A stretch of 64,000 nt of DNA from Hirudo medicinalis (lineage: Eukaryota > Annelida > Clitellata > Hirudinida > Hirudinidae): the NCBI GenBank assembly GCA_011800805.1, contig MPNW01000183.1, positions 23,435-87,434 on the forward strand. The letters are read 5' to 3'. A program made the position numbers and the translations under genes. Numbering within the stretch: the stretch's first letter is position 1; every line of letters begins with the position of its first letter. The notes under the pieces are model-generated. The model was given only the letters and a program-made list of their open reading frames with translations. It did not search any database and was not told the DNA's origin. Shown in pieces: positions 41,696-52,110 of the stretch.

Positions 41696-43934
41696 TCATG
41701 GATGTTTTTTGGTGTAATTCTTTGAAACATATTTAATTGTGTCCTTTGCAAAAATGTATCCAATGCCTGATGTGACTGTAGTAAGTGCCGTGAGATACCT
41801 GAAATAGTTATTAATAAAATAATTATCAATAATTGAATTGAATCATTTTGTATGAATTCAAAAGATTTTAGAGCCATTTTTAAGGTCAGCTTTTACAGAA
41901 AATCAATTTTCTAAATGTGGAGAGAACTGATGGCAAACAAAATGAATTTGTATAAATATTAACTACTTGTCGAACTCAATGTTTATTGGACGTTAGTTGG
42001 ATCGGCCACAAAACACCAAGCAGTCCATGATTAAACTTGCAAAAACTCACCAGAGAGCATGGACCAACTGGTGGTCAACAAATCCAAATACTGGAGAGGC
42101 GAGTGTTACGGCCACCAAGGACAGCTGAACAACCGTGTTGAACTGGAAAATGTTTATGATCACATAAGGAAGTTCCATTTGTTTCCAAACACACTTTATA
42201 TAACTCATAGTAGGAATAGGTTTTTCAGTCTAACATAGTTCATTCACAAAGTAGTTACCATCAAATTTTCACCCTGTGGTATAATATAATTTTATTATAT
42301 TTTATTAAACAATTGTACAATAATGTCTAATAGAACAATATAATGCAGGTTAGGAGTTGAACTCCTGCATGGGAGTGCCCTCGGATAGGGTGCGACGTAG
42401 AAGGTCGGGCAATTAGAAAGTGCCCTCACATCCTATTATTTTACATGAGGCATAAGATCGGCTAAATGTAATGCAAATTCTCTGAGCTCACCTTGCTAGA
42501 AAGAGTTGGTTGAAGCTTCACAGTGTGATTTGTAGGATCAAAGAACTCTCTTAAATTTCTCTGTTGGACAAATGTGTTTGACATCACTATCACTATTAAC
42601 GTGAAATGATCGGATTTATGGCAACATGAGACGTTATTATTGATGATCCGAAAAATTCTTGTCGATGCATTATTAATTAGACTGTTAATGAATTCAATCC
42701 ATGAACCCTAATTTATCTTCTGATTCTCTAAAAGAATGCTTCTAGTGCTTCCATAGAAATTTATCTGGGAATTGTTTTTTGATTTCTTAGTGTTAAAACA
42801 ACTGAAGTCTGACTTACTGGTCTCGGGTCAAGAGTCGAATATCGCACGTAGGAAGCTGCAGACACGAGAAGGGCATCTCTCACCAGCACCAGACCCAACA
42901 AATAAACTGAAACCCATTGTAATTATATTTTGGCAAGATAATTATTTCCATGCCAGTGCAAGAATGGAGATGATGACTAATAATAGTAAGTATATAAAAA
43001 TAGTAAATGTAATGTATTGACTGTAAATCCACTATCAATTTCTCACCTGGAATCAAGTCAGAATAAGTGAGTGTGACAAACAGTGTGCTAATGAGCAATT
43101 TGTCTGCAAGTGGGTCTAAAAAGCTGCCCAAAGAAGAGGTTTGACTTTTGAAGCTTCGAGCTATCAGCCCATCAAGCTGAAGGCACAATTTGATTGTAAT
43201 AAATGATGACATCATGACTTTTTATTGATTGTTAAACTGCATTTTAATATATTTTACAAATCACAAGGTCATGCTTAGAAACCAACAAGATCAGTGAATC
43301 CTGCGACCACAAAGAGGGACAAGGCAGTCGAATAAGAGTTTTGTGCCACCAGGTACCCGAGATATGGTGTCAGCAATATTCTCGAAACTGTCAGAACATT
43401 GGGAATTGTGAGGACCTTTGACTGTATCTTCAATGGTATTTATCATTAGAATAATTAATCTCTGGCTTTAAATGACAAATTTTCAGGAACTGCTTTTTAA
43501 ATTTTCTAGAAATATGTAATTCCTGCCAGATGGTGAAACATATGAACTTTAAATTTTTTAAATAATAATTTTTTTAATCATAATATGTCAATCATTAAAA
43601 AATTGTAACGTTTTAAAATAAACATTTGTTTTAATGTGATGCAATCTCATCTTACCAGGTAGTTCAAAATCCCCTTATTCGTGGAGTTTTCATTACTCTC
43701 TTTTGGATTTGACCTTTGTGAGGTTAAATGATACCTCGTAAGCATATTATGCGGCTGATTGGTTTTTAACAGAGTGTTTCGAAAGCATTCGTTATCGCGG
43801 TGTTTGATGTGAAGAACAGCTACGCATCTTGCACAATTTCTCAACGAACTTTTACAAACTGCGGCTTTTAATAAGACAGTCAAATGCTTCTTCCCCGGTA
43901 TGTTAAGCACTGCTCGAGCTACTGAATAACTCAT
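41696..43934 (-). CDS. CRLS1: Cardiolipin synthase (CMP-forming), mitochondrial
   Basis: Inner-membrane enzyme joining CDP-diacylglycerol and phosphatidylglycerol to make cardiolipin; CDP-alcohol phosphatidyltransferase family. Coding exons, 5' to 3': 43656-43934, 43287-43427, 43047-43176, 42818-42906, 42492-42560, 42051-42142, 41696-41798; 903 bases, 300 residues, essentially the human length. The catalytic signature runs DLLDGLIAR ... [10 protein letters not shown], that is DG-x2-AR-x9-G-x3-D-x3-D. Downstream come [25 protein letters not shown] and [19 protein letters not shown]. The first exon (93 codons, Arg/Lys-rich, no acidic cluster) fits a mitochondrial presequence. The acceptor of exon 2 is the least certain (43427 chosen; a site a few bases further in is possible). 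Confidence 0.93.
42340..42480. repeat. Candidate dispersed repeat in a CRLS1 intron
   Basis: The segment around GGGAGTGCCCTCGGATAGGG resembles GGGAGCGCCCTCGGGTAAGG at about 46236 in a NEK1 intron. Both are GC-richer than the introns that contain them. Possibly a short interspersed element; evidence is a short match only. Confidence 0.35.
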
Positions 43935-44661
43935 TGTAAAATAATTTGCAACAATTAAGTCTTAGACGAGAACTATGGTCGATAATGAGAATACACAACA
44001 TTGACATGTTTTATTTCGAGATATTTGTTTACAAAAAAGCAATTTTTATGAAGTAAACAGTTGTTAAAAAGTACTCTGAAATCATCAAAAAACCAAATTT
44101 TATTAAAAAATACTTTTGTATGATTAAAATGTATTAAGATTTTGTAATACTGTACAAATTAACACTATATTTATATTCATATTGCAATATCTTATACAGC
44201 ATTGACACATGTAAACATTACATAATATCATATTTTTGTATGATTATGTAAAACTATATAAAGGATTTATGTTCATAATATTTACCTGAAATGATTCCAC
44301 CCAAAATCATAAATTACATGATACACAGAATCAACGCCCAGTTTTATTCCATACTAGATGTAATTAAAGATACATTGAGTATATCTATAGCAATATCTTC
44401 TTTTGTACTTCATATCAGCTTTCTCACTGATTGTCAAATGCTAAATGTCCTTCACTAGTGGTCAAGGTTTTAACTCTGTTAAAAACTCTTGCGAAGTACC
44501 TAGGCCCTTGTAAGGTAATGCATCGATAATTTAATTTAAAAAAAATTATATTTTAGTTAATTTAAAAATACATTTTAATTACTAATTAGAAATAGGCCCC
44601 TGCAAGCTGCTTAACAGTTTCCATGGTTAGCCACACAAGCGTTTGTCCACTGGTCCAGGTA
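43935..44661. other. Divergent region between CRLS1 and NEK1
   Basis: AT-rich 727-base interval between head-to-head genes; no coding sequence recognised. Confidence 0.5.
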
Positions 44662-47600
44662 ATGTCTGAGAATTACGATAAGGTAAAACTGCTCGGCGAG
44701 GGCGCATTTGGTAAAGCATTTCTTGCAAAATGTTTTGCAACCAAAAGCCACGTAGTTCTGAAAGAAATCAATCTGGTGAAGGTTGGTTTTATAGAAATAA
44801 GTATTTGCGCCGATTACAGACACACTTTGAATTGATACGTTTGATGATAGATGACTCTGAAAGAAAGGAGAGACGCCAGGAGAGAAGTAATATCGCATTA
44901 TAATTGATACCCAAACCCTACTTATTTGCTGTGAATATTATGACTTAGATATTGATACTATCACAACTTGAACACTGTTGCATCGTCACTTATATCAACT
45001 CCTACGAAAGTTAGATGATTTTCTTTTTACATTTTACACCACCTTTAGTATTCAATTCAGAAAAATCACAAATAAAAAATTACAATTAATATTCCTTTTG
45101 CCAATTTTTGTTTCTACTTTCAGCATCAAAATCTCTTGTCATTGTCATGGAATATTGTGATAATGGTAGTCAATTTTTAATTTTAATAAACTTATTGAAA
45201 GTGTTGTAATATTCTACTTATTTTATTTTATGAAGGAGACTTGCAAAATAAACTCATGAGCAGGAAAAATAATTTCTTATCAGAAGATCAGGTTTGAGAA
45301 AAAGAAAGATGATTTTTAGTGTGATGGTTATTTTTGACAACCTATGATTGCTAATTCTTTGATGTGATGCAAGTTATTTTTTAAAAGAGCACTTTAGTGA
45401 AATGAGTAGAAGTACTGAGTTTTAATAGAAATCACACTTTAAAATGAGTTAAACAAATGATTAAGTAACAGATTTTAAAGGAAGTTATTAAAAATAAATA
45501 AAATCTAAGGTTTTTTCTTAAATTTCAGATTTTAAATTGGTTTGTTCAAATATGTTTGGCCCTAAAGCATTTGCATGACAGGAAGATTCTTCACCGTGAC
45601 ATAAAATCACAAAATGTTTTCCTGACAAAGCCAGGTCTTGTAAAACTTGGCGATTTTGGCATAGCAAAAATTTTGAACAAGTAAACTTTTGTTCTCATTC
45701 AAAAGTTAGAGGAACAAAATTGAATTGAATTTATAATTAATTTATGTAATAAATTATTTATTAGAATTTATTATTATTAAGAATAAATATTATTATTTGA
45801 TGGCTGCACTTCTTAAAGTATCATTGTTCATTGGGGTAAAAGTTGGCTCAGAGGGTTTGCATTCCTGCGAGTGATGGTGAAAGTAAGTCACTACCTCTAG
45901 TGTTCGCAATCCAGGGCAAAATGGCGCATTACAAACTAACTTATTATTATTTATTATGTTTAACAATTGAATTTGGTTAAAATTTAACAAAGCCAATTTA
46001 TTTAAATAATATTGGAATATTATTGTTCTTTCCAGCACTGCAGAACTGGCATTAACACAGGCTGGAACCCCTTATTATCTGAGTCCTGAAATTTGTGATG
46101 GCAGGCCTTACAATAATAAGAGGTAGTTTTATAAGTGTCAGCATGGGTACAGGTTGGCTGAACGGGTTGCAATCCTGCAAGTGGCTTGATAGCAACGTTC
46201 GCAATGTGTCGCATTCGCAACCCGGCCTGCACAAACAGGGAGCGCCCTCGGGTAAGGGCAATATGGTGTAATGGTAGATTGATTCAAAAGACCTGATAAA
46301 TACAAAGTATAGTTTAATGCCACTTTGAAATGATCTCTATTAGGAATTTTGATTTCTTATTAATTCTCTGCATAAAAATTTGTTCGCCAGTGACATTTGG
46401 TCAATGGGTTGCATACTTTATGAATTATCTTCCTTGAAGCATCCAGTTAGTTTAATTTTTACTTTCGAAAATTTTGCCACTATCTTTGCATTTCATAAAT
46501 TCACCAATTCTGAATGTAATTAAAAAAAATCACATCTTTATTTTGTATTTGTAAGACACAATTAAACAATGGAGATATTTTACAAAATTGATTCTGGATG
46601 CATTAAGTGCATGTTTTAATTTCAGTTCAGTGGAAAGACAATTATGGACCTCGTGAAAAATATCAAAAGGTATTAGTTTTTTCTCTATTAGTTTTCATAA
46701 CTTGAATAGTTTTAATATTTCATAATTCTTTGTAAAAATTAACTTTGAAAAGGTTACTAGATTGAGAATAACTCTAGTCACTGCTCAGTATGGTATAATT
46801 ACTTATTAAGAATTTTCCACGGCATTAAAATGTTGTGTTATTTAAATCTCTGTTTAATTGTGCCATTTATTGCAGAGCTTCTTACACTCCTATACCAAGC
46901 TGCTTCAGTGCAAATTTACATGAGCTGGTTTCAAAACTTTTAAAGAAACAACCTCAGTAAAGTTTATTAACTTTGAAAATGATTACCATAAGTTTATTAA
47001 CATCTTTGTTAACTAATGTTTAACAGCTTTTAATTACAAATATTTCTAGAGACAGACCTGACATAAACTCTATTCTGAAGCATCCAATCATTTGGAAAAA
47101 GATTGGAGAGTATCTGTCTCAAAAGGTTATCATGAAATTGCCTGATTACAAGCTTTTTCTTGAAAATATTTTATGTTTTGATCACCATGAACTTTAAAAC
47201 TTAGGGAATAACTCAGAAATCTGTTCTAAGTCAATTTTACAAATTGGAAATCATTTGAAGCTTCCTATCTCTGCATTTTATTAAATATAATATTTTATTT
47301 AAGTTAATATTTGTATTTTACTAAATTTTGTAAGAACACATTTTCTATTGCTTATGTTGTCATAACCATAAAATGAACTAATCAATTAATATCAAGGATT
47401 ATGAAAAAGAATTCAGCCACACAGTCCTGCATGGCTTAAAGATATCGAAACCTTCTCAACCTGTCGCTTCTAAAAAACATAAAAAGGTCAGCAAATCACA
47501 TGAGGCTCTGAAATCTGAAATAAACAACAAAAAAGATGATGAAAGCAACAAAATTGTGAGGAAAAACATGGAAGAGCACACTTCTGCCAGAGATCCACGT

Positions 47601-50600
47601 TTACAGATAAAACAAAAATGCTGCAATGAGAAAGTCATGGCCAAAAATTTCCATAAAGTGGGTGATTTTATATAGGTTATTAAGAAAGGCATCAAATTAT
47701 CTTACATCAATAAAATTAGTATTGGAAAGAGTTAATAATTCAATTTTTCAGGCTGAAATAAAAAAAATCAAGTTATCATTGAAATTTCAAAGATTCCAAA
47801 GCAACCCCAACAAAAAGCGAATGTTAAGAATGATTTCTTGAGAAGGAGAAATGTGATTATCTTTCATTTTTGTTTTCATTAAAGAAATGAACAGAATAAT
47901 GCATAATAAGCAATGCATTATTAACTCTCAAATATGAAAACTGAAATTACAAAAAAGTAAAATGTGTTATAGGAATATGCTGAAAGATTGAGACAGATTA
48001 GGTTGCAAAATCTAAAAAAGAAATTTGATCCAAAAGATTGCAAAGCTAAGGTAATTTTGTTAGAAATTCATGCTTGACTTTATTTAACTGTCAAAGTTGT
48101 TTGCAGGCAGCAAGCAAAATTAACAGAAATCAAAAGTATGCTCGTAAGAGGTAAGTATTGTAAAGTGCTACAAATTAGTTACATGGAAATATATCTTTAG
48201 ATATTCAAGGGTTTGAAATTAATATCATTGACTATTGAGTTACTGAAAATGTTTGCTGACTTATTGATATTATTACAAATATTGTCGTTCATCCGTCCAA
48301 CTGCAAAAAGATACAATAAAATCATATTTCTGTTATTAAAATAATCATTATTATTTCAGTAATGAAATAGAATTAAATATATCTCTTGTGATATTTGTTT
48401 TTGTAATAAGGAATAAGAAAGATTTTGACGAGTCTTATCAGAGGGCCGTTAAAGAGGTAGAAGCTCTTGGAAGGATAAGCAGTTCTAAGAGGACCAGGAA
48501 GAAGGCATCAACAAAGAAAACAAATCAATCATCAGACAACAGTGCAAGAGGCAGACCTCAAACATCACTGAACGAGAGAAGGAACTCTGCACAATCCACA
48601 TCAGAAAATGTCCGAGTTGCTTCAGCAAGGAATGGAAGCAGCAAGAGGAAGAGTCTTCCTGATATAAAAGAAACTCCAAGAGGCAAGGAAACTGCCAGAA
48701 AACAGTGGAATATTCCCCAAGGTTCAAAAGTTTCAAAGCTGGTGGCCATAAAGGCAGAACAAGTTCAAGGTGAAAGTAAATCTGCAATTAAGAAAGATGA
48801 AGTTAATTCACATTATGAAGGTTATAAATATATTTACAGATTCAAATCAATGTCTGTCTAATTTGACTTGCATTTAGATGAAAATTGGAATTATTTGAGG
48901 TGCAAAAAGTCCAATAAAAATAATACTTGCTGTTACTTTATTTCATTATTTGTTATAGGGCTTCAATTTCTATGTTTTTTTTGTAATATGAATGTTATTT
49001 GAAATCATTAATATAATTTTAAGTAAACTAATTAGTTACTAATATCATTTGTAATTGGCTGCAAAGATTTTCAGATCCAATTATTTCTAATTCTCTTTTT
49101 TTGCAGAAGAAGTGAAAGAACTGCTGGCAACAGGAAAACTTGATATAGTTGATCCCATGCTTCTCAGGACCTGCTCTGAACCAGACCTTCTGAATATCAG
49201 AGGTCTTCAGTCAGATGAAGAGGATGATTCTTTAATGATTGAAAACACAAATAAACTTGTAGGTATTTTTCAGCATTCTAATGATGTAGATATATTTACT
49301 CATAAATATAATTTAAATATAAATATAATACAATAATGGATTGTATGTAATGCTTAGTTAATGTCAACATAGTAATTAAAATCTTAATTTTTCAATGGCC
49401 TTTTTGTCATTATGAAACTCTGATTTTTGAATATTTTTCATTCATACTCCTCTTTTCTGCATAGGAACTCATTAATATTCAATAATATGATACCTATTCC
49501 ATATATATTCCATTAATATACTCATTCAACGATATATGATACCTATTCCATATATATCCCATTAATATACTCATTCAACGATATATGATACCTATTCTGG
49601 TACATAAGCCATTAATTGGAACATAAACACTGCAAGGTCAAATTTGATAGAACCTGGCTGACAATCCAAAATATGCATTTATTTGTGTGCTGAGCTTTCC
49701 TTGTACTTTTAGAATAAAGTTGATGATAAGGTTTTTTTAAAATAATATTTCTTCTACTTGAGAGGTTTCAAATGAAGGGAATGGGTTTGAAATGATTCTG
49801 CCCTTGCTAAAGTCAAAAAGTATGAGTGACCTGGCTTCACTTAACCTCAAAGTAACTAATTTAATGTTTCTTATATTTTGAAATATACTATATCAAATTT
49901 TTAAAAGTAAATGATCATCTAATCAACCAACAATAACTAAATTGAATTAGAATTGATAATTGATTAATAACTGAAGAATTCATCTGGAAAAGAATTGCCA
50001 ACTTCTTCAGAAAGGTTTGCATTGGTAACAATTTGTTTTTGTTTGGATAAAAGGCTTCATTGGAACCACAGCATCAAATTTAATAATAAATATAACAATA
50101 ATAGTTTATTTATGTGGTGCCATATGCTTAGCCTTAGAGGCACCTCAATGTGAATTTTCATGAAGCACTGTGACCTGTCATCTATTTGTTTTAAAAATAT
50201 TTTCAAGTTCATGTTCAGATGATGAACTGGATTCAGTCAGGGAAAGCATGGTTTCATGCTTGACTTTCACTCCGCTGTTGGATTTTGAAAGAGGTTCATG
50301 TTTAAATTTAACATTTAGTTGTCATTGATGCAATTTAGTATCTTTGTTCAAACCTGCATTCAAACATATTTGTTTCCTTGCAAAATAAATTTAATTTTAA
50401 TGGTGATGAAATATTTTTAGAATTGGGAAACATCCACGAAATCCCCGAAGAACGCAACGGATCGCATGAGAGGTAATGAACACTGATCTGAGGTTTTTAG
50501 ACATTAAATTAATTATTTAATGAATGCTTACGAATATTCAAAAGATCAATAAAATGTGCCTGGGAAGGAACAGAGTTTGGGCTTCAGACACTTCAGTCTA

Positions 50601-51014
50601 CCATACTCAAGACTATCAAATGTTTTGCTGAAGAAGGTTTACACACAGTCATCCTTTTTTGTTTAAAATATTCACTCATCTTTAAAAACTTTATTTGGCA
50701 AATGTGTAAAAGTGCAGACACAGTCCAAGCTTCCTTAATATTTGTCGCAATTGTAACCATTCCAGCTTAGATCATCTTTTCGTTATCCATATTTGCATTT
50801 CATGTGATTATCTCACGTGAATAACATCCGAGTTGCTAAATTCATTAAAGCTATTTTGTTTTTATAATGCTGTCTAAAGTTGTGTATATAAGCATTTGTG
50901 AAGTTATGACTAGATATTTCTTGAGGTCCTAAAAGATATTTATTTATAAAATTATCAATTTCAGGGCATAGAGAAGATGAATATTTTGAGGAAATTAGTG
51001 GAGAATCAACATGA
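44662..51014 (+). CDS. NEK1: NIMA-related kinase, NEK1-like, compact form
   Basis: Ser/Thr kinase of the NEK1/NEK5 group; vertebrate NEK1 acts at cilia and in DNA-damage signalling. Coding exons: 44662-44781, 44851-44886, 44949-45009, 45124-45165, 45236-45291, 45529-45680, 46036-46122, 46391-46445, 46626-46669, 46876-46956, 47050-47125, 47397-47661, 47773-47852, 47973-48050, 48107-48150, 48411-48769, 49107-49258, 49765-49851, 49977-50014, 50208-50293, 50421-50472, 50972-51014; 2,094 bases, 697 residues. Kinase domain about 6-260: [12 protein letters not shown] loop, Lys34, [11 protein letters not shown] (127-137), DFG (147-149), GTPYYLSPE. The tail has [12 protein letters not shown] and [11 protein letters not shown], both matching NEK1 rather than NEK5. 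It is about half the length of vertebrate NEK1 because the coiled-coil tail is short. The small 3' exons (49765 onward) rest on phase and acidic Ser-rich sequence and are somewhat less certain. Confidence 0.88.
45838..46275. repeat. Two related repeat segments flanking a NEK1 exon
   Basis: About 45842-45940 (GTTGGCTCAGAGGGTTTGCA ... GTTCGCAATCC) and about 46152-46270 (GTTGGCTGAACGGGTTGCAA ... GTTCGCAATGT) share several blocks in the same order. They lie in the two introns flanking the small kinase exon 46036-46122. The second also shares GGGAGCGCCCTCGG with the CRLS1-intron segment. Confidence 0.45.
49488..49598. repeat. 49-bp tandem repeat in a NEK1 intron
   Basis: Two full copies (49488 and 49537) and a partial third (49586) of a unit beginning TGATACCTATTCCATATATA, one base different between copies. 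Confidence 0.85.
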
Positions 51015-51257
51015 ATTATTGCTTAAATAAGTACTTAAAATGCTGAAGGCACATCATTTTTATTCTGGTTTTTTAATATGCCAAGAATGATCATGTTGAC
51101 TTTCATAACCAATAACACAGGTTCTTTTTAAAATTGCAATTTTATTGGAATATTATATAACTAAAATATTATTGATCTGTTATTAATAGTGCATTATTCA
51201 ATTATAATTAGTGATAATATGATAAAAAAAATTATTGTTCATGAATGGAGTATTGCA

Positions 51258-51264
51258 TTTTATT
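51258..51264 (-). promoter_or_regulatory. AATAAA overlapping the stop codon of the TSP1/lectin gene
   Basis: The last codons read GAA-TAA-AA, so the hexamer AATAAA includes the stop. A second hexamer lies at 51141-51146 on the same strand and may be the one used. Confidence 0.4.
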
Positions 51265-52110
51265 CAAGTTCCATTTCGCAAAGAGCACACATGTTGACGC
51301 CACAAGTTGGGTCATAGGCATTGACATCCTCTTCTGAAAGGGATCTCTTCCTTCTCTTCTTAGGAGGAACTGTAACAGTTTTGCTTTCATAGCTTTGTAT
51401 TTTTCCATCCTCGCCAACTGTGAAAGTGCTCCATTCGACTTCTTCTCCTTCAGGGATTTCCTCTCCGTATTCCACACTGGTCCAGTTGCTCCAACTGGCG
51501 CTACCACTTCCATCTGTTAACGTGAAATTTTTCCATTGTCCACTCGAATCTCCTTCTTTGATCAGTTTTTTCCATTCCTCTGGTAACTCATTATCTTTAT
51601 AAGTTTTTTCAACAGTTTTACCATCTTGTGTTTTTGTGATGACAACTGTTTCCCATTCATATTCGTAGTCTTCTGCAGGCACTTCTTCCGTTTCAATTGT
51701 TTCTTCCTTGAATTTTATGAAACCTTCCTTGAATTTGCTAAGAAGATCTTCATCAGATGTTTGTTCCAGTTTGAAGATTTTCCAGTCACTGTCTTTGTCT
51801 TCCTGCCATTTTATTAATTTCTTAAACCAAAGCCTTGCACTTTCAGAATCAGCGCCTTGAATCTTTTCAAGGAAATATTGTTCCCAGGAGGAAGGAGGTA
51901 CATTGGATATACCTTTACCACCAAAAATGAACTTTTTGAAACCCTCAACATCAAACTTGGAAGCCTTTCTTTTTCTTCTTCTTTCTTGATTTCTTCCCCT
52001 GCATGGTCCTTTGTCGTTCTTGCATTTTCTGACTCTGATCCAGCTACCATCAACATCAAGATTCCATTCACCCCATAGTGACCAATCTTCTTTCACTTCT
52101 TCCTCATCAC
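51260..52110 (-). other. Terminal exon: last type-B module plus unique C-terminal region
   Basis: The exon of 283 codons begins with type-B module 17 (DWSLWGEW, RVRKCKNDKGPCRGRNQERR). It continues into about 220 residues with no domain I recognise. Four segments share a W-x2-(F/V)-x-(L/V/I) pattern: DWKIFKLEQT, EWETVVITKT, QWKNFTLTDG and EWSTFTVGED. Two N-glycosylation sequons (NFT, NWT) are present. Near the end a strongly basic KKRRKRS looks like a furin-type cleavage site, and the protein finishes with a three-cysteine segment (DPTCGVNMCALCEMELE). Cleavage would free a tail of about 30 residues; that is inference. Confidence 0.7.

Noticed and set aside
47642..47660. Alternative NEK1 donor at 47658 joined to an acceptor at about 47752
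   Set aside because: It leads to a stop shortly after; the donor at 47662 with the acceptor at 47773 gives a frame that continues into LRQIRLQN as in NEK1.
49977..50014. The 38-base NEK1 exon as possible chance match
   Set aside because: Kept as an exon because it starts in phase 0 and ends in phase 2 exactly as its neighbours need, and encodes the same acidic Ser-rich style.
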